Shown: piece by piece, positions 15,288 through 23,601 of the stretch
How positions within the stretch are numbered: the stretch's first letter is position 1
Layout of the letters: the number at the start of each line of letters is the position of its first letter
IMG/VR virus record: IMGVR_UViG_3300018416_000024
Span: 1-49,357 of that record
From: a virus
Direction: 5' to 3' (one strand)
DNA: 49,357 bases
Notes under the pieces: model-generated
What the model was told of the DNA's origin: nothing
Databases searched by the model: none
Seen by the model: the letters and a program-made list of their open reading frames with translations, nothing else
Translations under genes and position numbers: made by a program

Positions 15288-15295
15288 TATAAATA
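15288..15295 (+). promoter_or_regulatory. T4-type late promoter (TATAAATA)
   Basis: Perfect TATAAATA in the gap between the genes at 14975 and 15318, 22 bp before the ATG, with AAAGGAA in the leader. Confidence 0.75.
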
Positions 15296-15317
15296 ATGCA
15301 AATAAAGGAATACAGGA

Positions 15318-15599
15318 ATGGCCGATGAAACTACAAAGGCCCGTTTAGAACGTATAGAGGACAAAATGGATAAGATGGCGGAAGCAATGATATCCTTAGC
15401 TCGATTCGAAGAAAAAATGGAAGCCTATAATAAATATCGCGAAGATTCCTGGACTAGGATGAATAAGTTTAGTGAGAAACTAGATATTATAGAAAAGAAA
15501 TGTGACGAAAACGCTAACACCGTTGGAGTTATTAATAAATTGTTCTGGATTTTTACCGCAGTTGCGGCCAGTGCAGTTGCAGCCCAAATTTGGATGTAA
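15318..15599 (+). CDS. Coiled-coil protein with C-terminal membrane anchor
   Basis: This 93-aa protein has about 55 residues of coiled coil (LERIEDKMDKMAEAMISL) and one transmembrane segment near the end (NKLFWIFTAVAASAVAAQIW). This tail-anchored layout resembles phage DUF-type membrane proteins and possible lysis accessories. Late promoter immediately upstream. Confidence 0.65.
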   Translation: MADETTKARLERIEDKMDKMAEAMISLARFEEKMEAYNKYREDSWTRMNKFSEKLDIIEKKCDENANTVGVINKLFWIFTAVAASAVAAQIWM

Positions 15600-15609
15600 G
15601 GAAACTAAA

Positions 15610-17193
15610 ATGAAAACGCAAGACATTAAAAATATTGCTCGGGCCATGCAACAGGTGGCCGAAAAACTAGCAGGTGGTCAGCATAAGCTGGACAAAGATA
15701 AAGATGGCGACATCGATGGAAAAGATTTTGCGATGATGCGCAAAAAGAAAAACGAAAAAGTAACTACTGCTGCTGGTCAGGAAGTTGATAAGCCAATCAA
15801 ACATGACTGTGCAACTCATGTAGAGCATGCGGAATGGGGTAAAGGCCAACCTATTTCTGGTATGCATACTATCGTTGAGACTACTGAAGGTGAAGGCTAT
15901 GTTACACATTACGATGTGATGTTTAAGCACGGTATCGAAAAAGATGTGTCTGTAGATAATCTTAGAATTCTTGTTTCAGAAGCACATGGCCATTCTATTA
16001 ATGCTTCAAAGAAAAAGAAAATGGCCGAAGATGAAGTAGAAATTAATCCTACTATGAAAACTAAAAAAGAGAAAAAAGGTAGTGAAGTAAGTACACAGGT
16101 TGACGAAGCTATGCAAGAAAGCGCAAAAGCAGCGGCTACAGGTTTTGCTAAATTACACAAAAATCTAAAAGTAAGTTCTTTTGGTAATAATCATTTCGTT
16201 CATCATAAAGATGACGAAGATGGTGCAGAAGCCGTTAAGTTCTCTCATAAAGGTGGTCAAATTCATGTGAGTCATGATGCTGGAGCTACTGGTGGTGGTA
16301 CGAAAAAGGCTAAATCTGTTGCTGATGCTATTTCACATGCGAAAAAGATGACTGGCATAAAGGAAGAAGTTGAACAGGTTAATGAGCTTGATAAAAAAAC
16401 TTTAGGTTCTTATATTAAGAAAGCTGGTCCTGATGCTGTAAAGCAAACAGCACAAGCTAAGCGACATGCAGATGCTGGTGATATGGCTGATAAAGATAGA
16501 GATATGTACAAGCATTATGCTAAGTCTCAGCGCGCTACGGATAAAGCTAAAAATCGTCAAAAATATATTGGTAAAGCCGTAGATAAACTTACTGCTAGTT
16601 ATAAAACTGAAAGTAAGAATGCCGCGCTTATGAAAAAACTTGCTAAAGCTTCTGCGCCTTCTGAAAAAGGTAAGAAAGCTGTGTCTCTTCCGAAGGCACC
16701 TTTTGAAATTCCTAAAAAAGATCTTAATCTGGAATCAAGCGCTTATTATACACAGACAGTTGCTAAACATTTGGCTAAAAAAGACGGTCATGATTATAGT
16801 AAGCTTCCTGTATATCATGTTGGGAAGCCGCATCAACAGGGTTATACTAAGAAAGCAAAAGATGCTTTAGCGCGGGGCGAATATAAACGTGGTCTTCATG
16901 ACTCAACTAAAAAAGAAGGTGTAGAGTGGGCAGTATATAATAAGATTAAAGAAAACAGAGCTGCGCATTATAAGAGTGCTACTGCTCCTGAAGAAATGGA
17001 TTCAAAAGCTTCTGGAAACGAAAAAGATTTCAAAGCAAAACATAAAGTTAATATGATGCCTGCAGAACTAGAAAAGAAGGGTCATGATGATGCTTCAGCT
17101 GCAGGTCGTGTAACAAAGAAAGCTCCTGCAAGAAACGGCGATAATGCTGCAGGTGATAAAATTCAAATGGCAGTGGATACCACGAAAGGATAA
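15610..17193 (+). CDS. Large Lys-rich modular late protein with EF-hand-like motif
   Basis: The ATG at 15610 follows AAGGAAAC; an in-frame ATG at 15502 lies inside the previous gene and is rejected. The 527-aa product has an EF-hand/dockerin-like loop at residues 28-40 (DKDKDGDIDGKDF). A small beta domain follows (VEHAEWGKGQPISGMH). Repeated Lys/Ala-rich modules come next, including NELDKKTLGSYIKKAG and DMYKHYAKSQRATDKAKNRQ. No catalytic motif seen. Composition and context suggest an internal virion protein. Confidence 0.65.
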   Translation: MKTQDIKNIARAMQQVAEKLAGGQHKLDKDKDGDIDGKDFAMMRKKKNEKVTTAAGQEVDKPIKHDCATHVEHAEWGKGQPISGMHTIVETTEGEGYVTHYDVMFKHGIEKDVSVDNLRILVSEAHGHSINASKKKKMAEDEVEINPTMKTKKEKKGSEVSTQVDEAMQESAKAAATGFAKLHKNLKVSSFGNNHFVHHKDDEDGAEAVKFSHKGGQIHVSHDAGATGGGTKKAKSVADAISHAKKMTGIKEEVEQVNELDKKTLGSYIKKAGPDAVKQTAQAKRHADAGDMADKDRDMYKHYAKSQRATDKAKNRQKYIGKAVDKLTASYKTESKNAALMKKLAKASAPSEKGKKAVSLPKAPFEIPKKDLNLESSAYYTQTVAKHLAKKDGHDYSKLPVYHVGKPHQQGYTKKAKDALARGEYKRGLHDSTKKEGVEWAVYNKIKENRAAHYKSATAPEEMDSKASGNEKDFKAKHKVNMMPAELEKKGHDDASAAGRVTKKAPARNGDNAAGDKIQMAVDTTKG

Positions 17194-17196
17194 ATT

Positions 17197-17529
17197 ATGA
17201 AAATGAGAGGACCCAAAGGAGCACATCCTACTGTAAGAGGATGGGTACATTCACGAACCGGTGAGCTTCTTAAAAGTCAAAAGATTACTCAAGTTCAAAT
17301 CGATGAATGGCATGGAATTGCACCACATCCAAAAACTGATACAGTAGAAGAAGCTATACAAGATGCTTTTACTGAGGGCAAAATCCAAGCAGCAATGAGC
17401 GATCATTATGCCGCAATGACAAAGAATGAGCTCGAAGAACATGGGCGCGAACATGGTATTGAATTAGATAAAAGATTAAAAAAAGATACTATGATCGCAA
17501 ATCTTGTAGCGCATTTAAGTGAACATTGA
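17197..17529 (+). CDS. Basic late protein with SAP-like C-terminus
   Basis: This 110-aa protein has an N-terminal HPTVRGWVHSRTGELLKSQK module seen in related phage proteins. Its C-terminal helix-loop-helix (MTKNELEEHGREHGIELDKR, then TMIANLVAHL) resembles a SAP or rho-N type DNA-binding motif by eye. It ends 11 bp inside the next gene. No assigned function. Confidence 0.6.
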   Translation: MKMRGPKGAHPTVRGWVHSRTGELLKSQKITQVQIDEWHGIAPHPKTDTVEEAIQDAFTEGKIQAAMSDHYAAMTKNELEEHGREHGIELDKRLKKDTMIANLVAHLSEH

Positions 17530-17881
17530 ATTAACTGAAAACAATCTTTTTATATACGCAGCAAAGCATTATTATAATCCTAAGTTTATCGATGAAGAAT
17601 CGTTTGAAGAAGATCTTAAGCGATTTAAATATGTAAAGAGATTATGCAATAGATACTTAGAAACTGGTAAATTATCAGAACGATTGCTATTAAATCATTT
17701 GATAATAGTATTTAACGTATTTGGAATAGAACCGGCTAAAAATATATTAGGATTAAAGTTAGATAAGGAGCATTGGACTATAATCAAACCATTTTTGATT
17801 TATTTAAATTATATTACAAATAACGAATATATTGAAATTGATATGGATCAAACTGTTATAGATGCTCTGAGGAAGATTTAA
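17519..17881 (+). CDS. Conserved marine T4-like phage protein, unknown function
   Basis: This 120-aa protein appears to start at GTG 17519 (no in-frame ATG nearby). The sequence (LFIYAAKHYYNPKFID, FKYVKRLCNRYLETG, LLLNHLIIVFNVFGIEPA) matches, from memory, a protein conserved across marine T4-like phages, followed there by the same downstream neighbour. Helical and probably structural or replication-associated; the role is not known. Confidence 0.7.
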   Translation: MNIELTENNLFIYAAKHYYNPKFIDEESFEEDLKRFKYVKRLCNRYLETGKLSERLLLNHLIIVFNVFGIEPAKNILGLKLDKEHWTIIKPFLIYLNYITNNEYIEIDMDQTVIDALRKI

Positions 17882-18480
17882 TGGGTATAATAAAAAGAGC
17901 CGGCGATTTAGTTTATACATTCAGATTTTTAAGACTTCTTACTACAAGTTTTAAAGATACCGAAGCGTTTAAAGTCGGCATTATAGACGATAAAGGAAAA
18001 CGATTGAAATCATTTGATATGAATGATATAGAAAATCGTGACAAATATCGTGAATATTATACACCATTCCATAGACTAGTTTTTAATATAAAAAAGATTA
18101 TGGCAAAAGCACCGGGTGGTGATTCTAAGTTTGCTAGTTATGCGGCCGCTTTGTTTTTATTAAAAGAAGAATTTGGCGTAACAGAAAAGAAAATTAAATC
18201 TGCTATGCTAAATGCAAATATAGATATAACTGACATTATGACAGAAGGCTCTCAATGGTTTTTACTTGATGATGGCAGATTATCGCCAGGCAGATATAAA
18301 GTAAAACATGAGAAAGTTATATCAGATACTTTAGATGAGTACGTAAGACCGAAGGATTGGGTCGTAGTTGGACCAGAAGCTTATCCTGTCGGAAATATAT
18401 TTGGATTAAATATATACGAAGCTACTCATAAAGGTACAAATAAAAAAGTACATATAACCGTAGACGAGTTAATGACATGA
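17881..18480 (+). CDS. Conserved T4-like phage protein, unknown function
   Basis: This 199-aa protein starts MGIIKRAGDLVYTFRFLRLL, a signature I associate with a conserved marine T4-like family next to the gene at 17519. The middle is KAPGGDSKFASYAAALFLLK, and the C-terminus is beta-rich. No enzymatic motif. It overlaps its neighbours by 1 and 4 bp, so all three are coupled. Confidence 0.7.
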   Translation: MGIIKRAGDLVYTFRFLRLLTTSFKDTEAFKVGIIDDKGKRLKSFDMNDIENRDKYREYYTPFHRLVFNIKKIMAKAPGGDSKFASYAAALFLLKEEFGVTEKKIKSAMLNANIDITDIMTEGSQWFLLDDGRLSPGRYKVKHEKVISDTLDEYVRPKDWVVVGPEAYPVGNIFGLNIYEATHKGTNKKVHITVDELMT

Positions 18481-18848
18481 CACCAAGATGGAAAAGAGCC
18501 GGACCAAACGGTGAGATACAAGCTACTATTGGTGGTAAGAAGTATCAAATCGAAAAATCATTAGATCATAACGAACGTCACAGAGGTGAATGGAAAGTTA
18601 TGGTTTGGGATAAGCGTAGAAGTAGTTGGGAATGGGAAACTACAGAATATGGAAAAGCAAATGCAAAGGCTTGGATTATGGATAGACTAAAAGAAGAATC
18701 ACCTGCAACATCAATAGGAAATGCTTCTGTTTCTCTTCCTCCAGATGCTATGTTTAAACCTAAAATCGCTGTAGACCGTCGTCGCAGAAAAGATAAAACT
18801 CCGGTACTTCTGAAAAGATTTAGAAGGCATATGGAAGATAATGGCTAA
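18477..18848 (+). CDS. Basic protein, unknown function
   Basis: This 123-aa protein has a beta-rich N-terminus with several tryptophans (WKVMVWDKRRSSWEWETT). The basic tail ends KTPVLLKRFRRHMEDNG. From memory, related tails (xLKRFRxH) occur in phage proteins. Start in an ATGA overlap. No function assigned. Confidence 0.6.
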   Translation: MTPRWKRAGPNGEIQATIGGKKYQIEKSLDHNERHRGEWKVMVWDKRRSSWEWETTEYGKANAKAWIMDRLKEESPATSIGNASVSLPPDAMFKPKIAVDRRRRKDKTPVLLKRFRRHMEDNG

Positions 18849-19293
18849 GTTATATTTAATCATAATCGTAATGGGACTTTTAAGTGGAGTTGGATACGGC
18901 GGATATAATTATTATCTGTGGTCAGAAGCTACTATAGGTACATTACGCGAAAATAACGTAAAACTAAAAACAGCTGCAGAAACATTACAGGCTACTGTAG
19001 AAAAAATGGCAGCTGATCAAAAAAAGAATGAACAACTAAATAAAGATTTAACCAAAAGATTGCAACAATCTCAGGAACATCTAGATAAATTGAGAGGTGT
19101 TTTTGCTAAAATCGATTTGACTATGGAGGCATTAACAAATGCACAAGGACTTGAAGACAGAGTTAACAACGCCGTTAACAAACTTATTGGACGGATCGAA
19201 GATGAAACTACTCCTCCTTCTGATAAGCCCGATGCTACTAGCGGGGTGTCTGGGGAGCAGAGCTCCGGAACCGGAAGTAGTAGTAACGACTGA
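18841..19293 (+). CDS. Candidate inner-membrane spanin (Rz-like)
   Basis: This 150-aa protein has one N-terminal transmembrane segment (residues 5-26). About 100 residues of coiled coil facing the periplasm follow (LKTAAETLQATVEKMAADQK), then a Ser/Gly/Pro-rich tail. A lipoprotein gene begins in another frame inside its 3' end. This is the architecture of an Rz/Rz1 pair, in which an inner-membrane coiled-coil protein and an outer-membrane lipoprotein together fuse the membranes at lysis. No closer family was recognised. Confidence 0.7.
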   Translation: MAKLYLIIIVMGLLSGVGYGGYNYYLWSEATIGTLRENNVKLKTAAETLQATVEKMAADQKKNEQLNKDLTKRLQQSQEHLDKLRGVFAKIDLTMEALTNAQGLEDRVNNAVNKLIGRIEDETTPPSDKPDATSGVSGEQSSGTGSSSND

Positions 19294-19588
19294 ATATCAA
19301 GAACAAAATATTCCAATCCAAGAAAGACCAAAGAAAGTTGAATTTCCTCCGGTCGATTGGTTTGTGATTACTGAAGAGAATCTAGATGAAAAGCTAGCAG
19401 AGATTAATACTAAGACTGGCAATGTGGTTCTATTTACAATTACTCCAAAGGGTTATGAAAATCTAGCAATTGGTATTGCTGAGCTTCGACGTTATGTAAA
19501 AGATCAACAGGCTATCATTGCTTATTATGAAGAAGCTTTGACGGACGATCCGGTAGATGACCTACTACCGCCTACTCAAAAGCCCTAA
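19202..19588 (+). CDS. Candidate outer-membrane spanin lipoprotein (Rz1-like), embedded start
   Basis: The start at ATG 19202 gives MKLLLLLISPMLLAGCLGS, a perfect lipobox (LLAGC) for signal peptidase II. An in-frame ATG at 19139 would bury it. The start lies out of frame, 92 bp inside the i-spanin-like gene. The mature chain has a Pro/Glu-rich linker (APEPEVVVTTEYQEQ) and a helical C-terminal domain (LAIGIAELRRYVKDQQAIIA). At 128 aa it is longer than most Rz1 proteins, so a different lipoprotein role is possible. Confidence 0.7.
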   Translation: MKLLLLLISPMLLAGCLGSRAPEPEVVVTTEYQEQNIPIQERPKKVEFPPVDWFVITEENLDEKLAEINTKTGNVVLFTITPKGYENLAIGIAELRRYVKDQQAIIAYYEEALTDDPVDDLLPPTQKP

Positions 19589-19620
19589 TTTATTATACAC
19601 ACTTTCCCGGAAATGTACAT

Positions 19621-20154
19621 ATGCTAAATGAACTTTCTGACTATTTTTTTAGTCAAAAGATTTACAATACTTTTGTATGTGATTTAAATGGTTCTATAGA
19701 AGAAGATAACCTAACTGATTTTAACAAACCAATCACTCATTCACCATATTTACACTCATATAATCTAGTGAGACTAAATGACCCATTTATCTATGATTGG
19801 GTACAACATATAAAGAATATGACTAATTGTAGCAGTTGTCAACTACAAATATACTATCCGCCTTCTGGCTTTTTGGGATGGCATACCAATGATGACGCTA
19901 AAGGTTATAATGTATTACTTACGTATAGTAAATCAGATAAAAGTTATCTAGAAACACATAATAATAAAATTTATGATAAGATAGGTTGGTCTGCCAAAAC
20001 AAACCATTTTCATGGTACTTCAAATTGGCACCGAGTCATCGCGGCTGATCATAGAATTAGCTTCGCCTTCCTTTATGACACCAAAGAAAAAAGTGAAAAA
20101 GCTTTAAAAAAACTTCAAATTAAGGGTGTTATAAATTGGGATAATGATATATAA
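19621..20154 (+). CDS. 2OG-Fe(II) oxygenase-like protein
   Basis: This 177-aa protein has the double-stranded beta-helix signature of phage 2-oxoglutarate oxygenases: LQIYYPPSGFLGWHTNDD (metal-binding H in W-H-x-N), a central beta region, and SNWHRVIAADHRISFAFLYD (distal H and an R for 2OG). The usual HxD is read as HTN-D here, so iron ligation is atypical but consistent with related marine phage proteins I recall. Likely small-molecule or protein hydroxylase; substrate unknown. Confidence 0.65.
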   Translation: MLNELSDYFFSQKIYNTFVCDLNGSIEEDNLTDFNKPITHSPYLHSYNLVRLNDPFIYDWVQHIKNMTNCSSCQLQIYYPPSGFLGWHTNDDAKGYNVLLTYSKSDKSYLETHNNKIYDKIGWSAKTNHFHGTSNWHRVIAADHRISFAFLYDTKEKSEKALKKLQIKGVINWDNDI

Positions 20155-20193
20155 TAGAACCAACTAAACAATCACACAAACTAAAAAACGAGT

Positions 20194-20215
20194 CTCTAAA
20201 TAATTCGATTTAGAG
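20194..20215 (+). terminator. Hairpin between oxygenase-like gene and nrdB
   Basis: Perfect 8-bp stem CTCTAAAT/ATTTAGAG with loop AATTCG. A T-run (TTTTT) begins nine bases later, so it could be a weak terminator or an RNA-processing hairpin before nrdB. Confidence 0.45.
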
Positions 20216-20247
20216 CTAACTCTTTTTGTATGCATACGGAGTAATAC

Positions 20248-21219
20248 ATGCTATTCGAAGAACAAATCTCACGTAAACCCGATTTATATCCATGGACTAA
20301 ACAGTTCGTCGATGCTATTTGGCAAGGCTTCTGGACACCTGATGAATTTAATTTTAGATCAGATTATTCACAATTTAAAACAGATTTAACAGAAGAGGAA
20401 CAAGAAGTAGTTGTCCGTGCACTGTCGGCCATTGGACAAATCGAGGTTGCAGTGAAAACGTTCTGGGCAAATATAGGCGATAAGATGCCACACCCATCTA
20501 TTCGTGATCTTGGATATGCTATGGCCAACTCAGAAGTCATTCATAACTTAGCATACGAAAAATTATTGGATGTACTTCATTTGAGTGATGTATTCGAAAA
20601 GAATCTTGAAGAAAAGGTAATTAAAGGCCGAGTAGATTATCTACGTAAATATCTTCAAAGAGAATATAAAGATGAGAAAAAACAATACATCTATTCGATT
20701 ATTCTTTTTACGCTTTTTGTAGAGAACGTAAGTCTATTTAGTCAGTTCTATATTATTATGCATTTTAACCGCAATAAGGCCGTACTCAAAGATTGCGCCC
20801 AACAAGTGCAGTATACTCGTAATGAAGAAATGTTGCATGCACAAGTAGGCATTAAACTTATTAACACAATGCGTGAAGAATATCCAGAATTCTTTGATGA
20901 AGAAATGGAAGCTAGAATTCGCGAAGAATGTGTAGACTCATTAAAAGCTGAAAGTGCTGTGATTGATTGGATTATGGGTGAATATTCTGTTGAAGGATTA
21001 GATGCTAATATTCTTAAATCATTTATTGCTAAACGTATGAGAGATTCACTTGATCAAATTGGATTTGACTCAACTGAAATCTATTATAACCAGCACCACA
21101 TTGATCAGACTTATTGGTTTGACGAAGAATTACTTGGTGCTAATATGACAGACTTCTTCCAAAAGCGTCCAGTTGAATACGCAAAAGGAAAAGGTATTAC
21201 TGCAGACGATTTGTTTTAA
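20248..21219 (+). CDS. nrdB: Ribonucleotide reductase class I beta subunit
   Basis: This 323-aa protein is the radical-generating subunit that, with NrdA, makes deoxyribonucleotides. Metal ligands are visible: E66 (GQIEVAV), E96 and H99 with the radical-type tyrosine Y103 (SEVIHNLAY), a later E in LFVENVSLF and the second ExxH in EEMLHAQ. The order nrdB-nrdA is reversed relative to T4. ACGGAG precedes the start. Supports dNTP supply during infection. Confidence 0.93.
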   Translation: MLFEEQISRKPDLYPWTKQFVDAIWQGFWTPDEFNFRSDYSQFKTDLTEEEQEVVVRALSAIGQIEVAVKTFWANIGDKMPHPSIRDLGYAMANSEVIHNLAYEKLLDVLHLSDVFEKNLEEKVIKGRVDYLRKYLQREYKDEKKQYIYSIILFTLFVENVSLFSQFYIIMHFNRNKAVLKDCAQQVQYTRNEEMLHAQVGIKLINTMREEYPEFFDEEMEARIREECVDSLKAESAVIDWIMGEYSVEGLDANILKSFIAKRMRDSLDQIGFDSTEIYYNQHHIDQTYWFDEELLGANMTDFFQKRPVEYAKGKGITADDLF

Positions 21220-21230
21220 GGAGAGATAGC

Positions 21231-22889
21231 ATGATTGATACAACAGAAAATTGGTGGTGGGCAAATGAAGATTCACGTTTATTTTTAAGCCGTGGTTATA
21301 TTGACGGTAATATGACTCTCGAAGAAAGAGTACGTGAAATAGCAAAGTCTGCAGAAACAATTCTTGATATCGAAGGATTTTCAGATAAGTTCTATCATTA
21401 TATGAGTCGTGGATATTACTCGCTATCATCTCCGGTGTGGTCAAACTTTGGTACGAAAAAAGGTTTGCCCATTTCTTGTAATGGCGTCTTCATCGAAGAT
21501 TCTATTGATTCTATTCTCACTAAGGTTGGTGAAGTAGGAATGCAAACTAAAATGGGAGCGGGCACCTCCGCGTACCTGGGTGACCTGCGCCCGCGGGGAT
21601 CAGAAATTAAATCTGGTGGTTCAGCTGATGGTCCTGTCCATTATGCTAATATGTTTGAAACCACTGTTGATATTATTTCACAAGGCAATGTACGTCGTGG
21701 ATCAATGGCAGTTTATCTTGATATTGAATCAGAAGATATTATGGAATTCTTAGAATGCCGAGAAGAAGGATCTTCTATTCATAATCTATCTCTTGGTGTT
21801 TGTGTATCAGATAAGTTTATGACAGAAATGATCGAAGGAGATACAGCCAAAAGAGAAGTATGGGCCCGCGTTTTGCGCAAGCGGCGCGAGTCTGGATATC
21901 CATACATATTTTTCTCGGATACTGTAAACAACAACGCTCCACGCGCTCTACGTGAAACGGGACGGCGCATCTGGGCATCAAATCTGTGTTCAGAAATAGC
22001 TCTGCCTTCGTCTATTGATGAGTCATTTGTATGTAATTTAGCATCGATGAATGCTCTTACTTTTGAAGAATGGCAACATACAGATGCCGTAGAAACTATG
22101 ATTTATTTCTTAGATGCAGTGATGGAAGAGTACATCGATAAAACTGCTAATATTAAATTTATGGAATCATCTCATAACTTTGCTAAAACATGGAGAGCTC
22201 TTGGTCTCGGTGTTCTTGGCTGGCATTCGTATCTGCAATCAAAAATGATTCCGTTCGAAGGTTTAATGGCTCAGATGGAATGTATTAAGATTTCTAAATT
22301 TATCGATGATAAATCATTAGTAGCTACAAAAGAACTTGCAGAAGAATATGGCGAACCAGTAGGAATGCTAGGATTTGGTGAACGTAATCTGACACGTTGT
22401 GCTATTGCTCCGACTACATCGTCATCGTTTATTCTTGGTCAAGTATCGCCGTCTATTGAACCACTTGCTTCAAACTATTTTACAAAGGATTTAGCAAAAG
22501 GCAAATTCACATATAAGAACCCATTCTTAAAGCAATTATTAGCAGATAAAAATAAAGATGACTTTGAAACTTGGGAGACTATTCTTATTCGTGGTGGTTC
22601 TGTACAACATTTAGACTTTTTGTCTGATGAAGAAAAATCAGTATTCAAAACGTTTAGTGAAATCACACCATTGTCTATTGTCCAACAAGCAGCTACAAGA
22701 CAGAAATATATAGATCAAGCTCAATCTCTTAATCTTATGATTCATCCTGAAGTTTCTACAAAGGACGTGAATGCATTACTCATCGAAGGTTGGCGTTTGG
22801 GTGTCAAGACATTTTATTATCAGCGATCAGCAAATCCAGCACAAGAACTGGTTAGAGATATTATGTCGTGCGCTTCGTGTGAAGCGTGA
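21231..22889 (+). CDS. nrdA: Ribonucleotide reductase class I alpha subunit
   Basis: This 552-aa catalytic subunit shows the active-site features: the first redox cysteine (PISCNGVF), NLCSEIALP carrying the thiyl cysteine and glutamate, and APTTSSSFILG. The radical-transfer tyrosine pair is in TFYYQRSAN, and the C-terminal redox pair in SCASCEA. It is short because it lacks the N-terminal ATP-cone, so dATP feedback inhibition is probably absent. TAAGGAGAG precedes the start; the gene follows nrdB after 11 bp. Confidence 0.93.
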   Translation: MIDTTENWWWANEDSRLFLSRGYIDGNMTLEERVREIAKSAETILDIEGFSDKFYHYMSRGYYSLSSPVWSNFGTKKGLPISCNGVFIEDSIDSILTKVGEVGMQTKMGAGTSAYLGDLRPRGSEIKSGGSADGPVHYANMFETTVDIISQGNVRRGSMAVYLDIESEDIMEFLECREEGSSIHNLSLGVCVSDKFMTEMIEGDTAKREVWARVLRKRRESGYPYIFFSDTVNNNAPRALRETGRRIWASNLCSEIALPSSIDESFVCNLASMNALTFEEWQHTDAVETMIYFLDAVMEEYIDKTANIKFMESSHNFAKTWRALGLGVLGWHSYLQSKMIPFEGLMAQMECIKISKFIDDKSLVATKELAEEYGEPVGMLGFGERNLTRCAIAPTTSSSFILGQVSPSIEPLASNYFTKDLAKGKFTYKNPFLKQLLADKNKDDFETWETILIRGGSVQHLDFLSDEEKSVFKTFSEITPLSIVQQAATRQKYIDQAQSLNLMIHPEVSTKDVNALLIEGWRLGVKTFYYQRSANPAQELVRDIMSCASCEA

Positions 22890-22919
22890 TATATAGACTA
22901 TATTGAGGAGTAATATTAT

Positions 22920-23147
22920 ATGGCAAAAGTAGTCGATCCAGTAACAGAAATCCACGATTATGAATTTAGTTATTATGCAGAATGTGATAACTGTGGTACT
23001 ATACAACTATTAATAATTGACGACCCTGATCATAGAGGTCATGCACCCGATTATTGTTCAGGCTGTGGTGAACATGCTCATTGGGAACATACTTTGCATT
23101 TTGAAGAAGCTTTAGATGAATTCTTGTGGCTAAGAGATGAAAAATAA
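22920..23147 (+). CDS. Small zinc-ribbon protein
   Basis: This 75-aa protein has two CxxC knuckles (AECDNCGTIQ and DYCSGCGEHAHW), which together could bind one zinc. GAGGAG precedes the start. It lies between nrdA and the GIY-YIG-like gene. Substrate or partner unknown. Confidence 0.7.
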   Translation: MAKVVDPVTEIHDYEFSYYAECDNCGTIQLLIIDDPDHRGHAPDYCSGCGEHAHWEHTLHFEEALDEFLWLRDEK

Positions 23148-23579
23148 ATGTGGTATTACAAAAATCAGGAGTTCGATGAGACTCCTGAAGAATACCAAGG
23201 TTTTGTTTATGTAATTACTGAAAAAGATACAGGTATGAAATATATCGGTAAAAAGTTTTTCTGGAAACCAAAAATACTACCAAAAAATTCAAAAAGAAAA
23301 CGTCGAGTCAGAACACGAACAGAGTCTGACTGGCGTACATATTTTGGTTCAAGTAAAGAGGTTAAACTTTTAGTCGAAGAAAAGGGCCAAGATAATTATC
23401 ACCGCGAAATATTAAAATTGTGTAAGACTAAAGGTCAATGCTCTTATTACGAAATGAAATATCAATTTATGTATGATGTACTACTAAAACCAAAAGAATA
23501 TTATAATGCTTTTATTGGAGGAAAAATTCATAGAAAGCACATTTTAAGTGTACATTCAGATGATGATGTGTTAGAATAG
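23148..23579 (+). CDS. GIY-YIG-like nuclease-domain protein
   Basis: This 143-aa protein carries a GIY-YIG-type fold: FVYVITEKDTGMKYIGKKFF (the two strands), a basic segment, then a helix with YYEMKYQF (catalytic-type glutamate) and a final YYNAFIGG. It resembles T4-like phage proteins of this class that lie among replication genes. Strict catalytic residues are not all certain, so it may be a structure-binding protein or nuclease. Confidence 0.68.
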   Translation: MWYYKNQEFDETPEEYQGFVYVITEKDTGMKYIGKKFFWKPKILPKNSKRKRRVRTRTESDWRTYFGSSKEVKLLVEEKGQDNYHREILKLCKTKGQCSYYEMKYQFMYDVLLKPKEYYNAFIGGKIHRKHILSVHSDDDVLE

Positions 23580-23601
23580 CTTTATACATCAGGAGATTAT
23601 T

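Noticed and set aside
15502-15609. Extended N-terminus of the large Lys-rich late protein
   Set aside because: Would overlap the membrane-anchored gene by about 100 bp without a ribosome-binding site; the ATG at 15610 follows AAGGAAAC.
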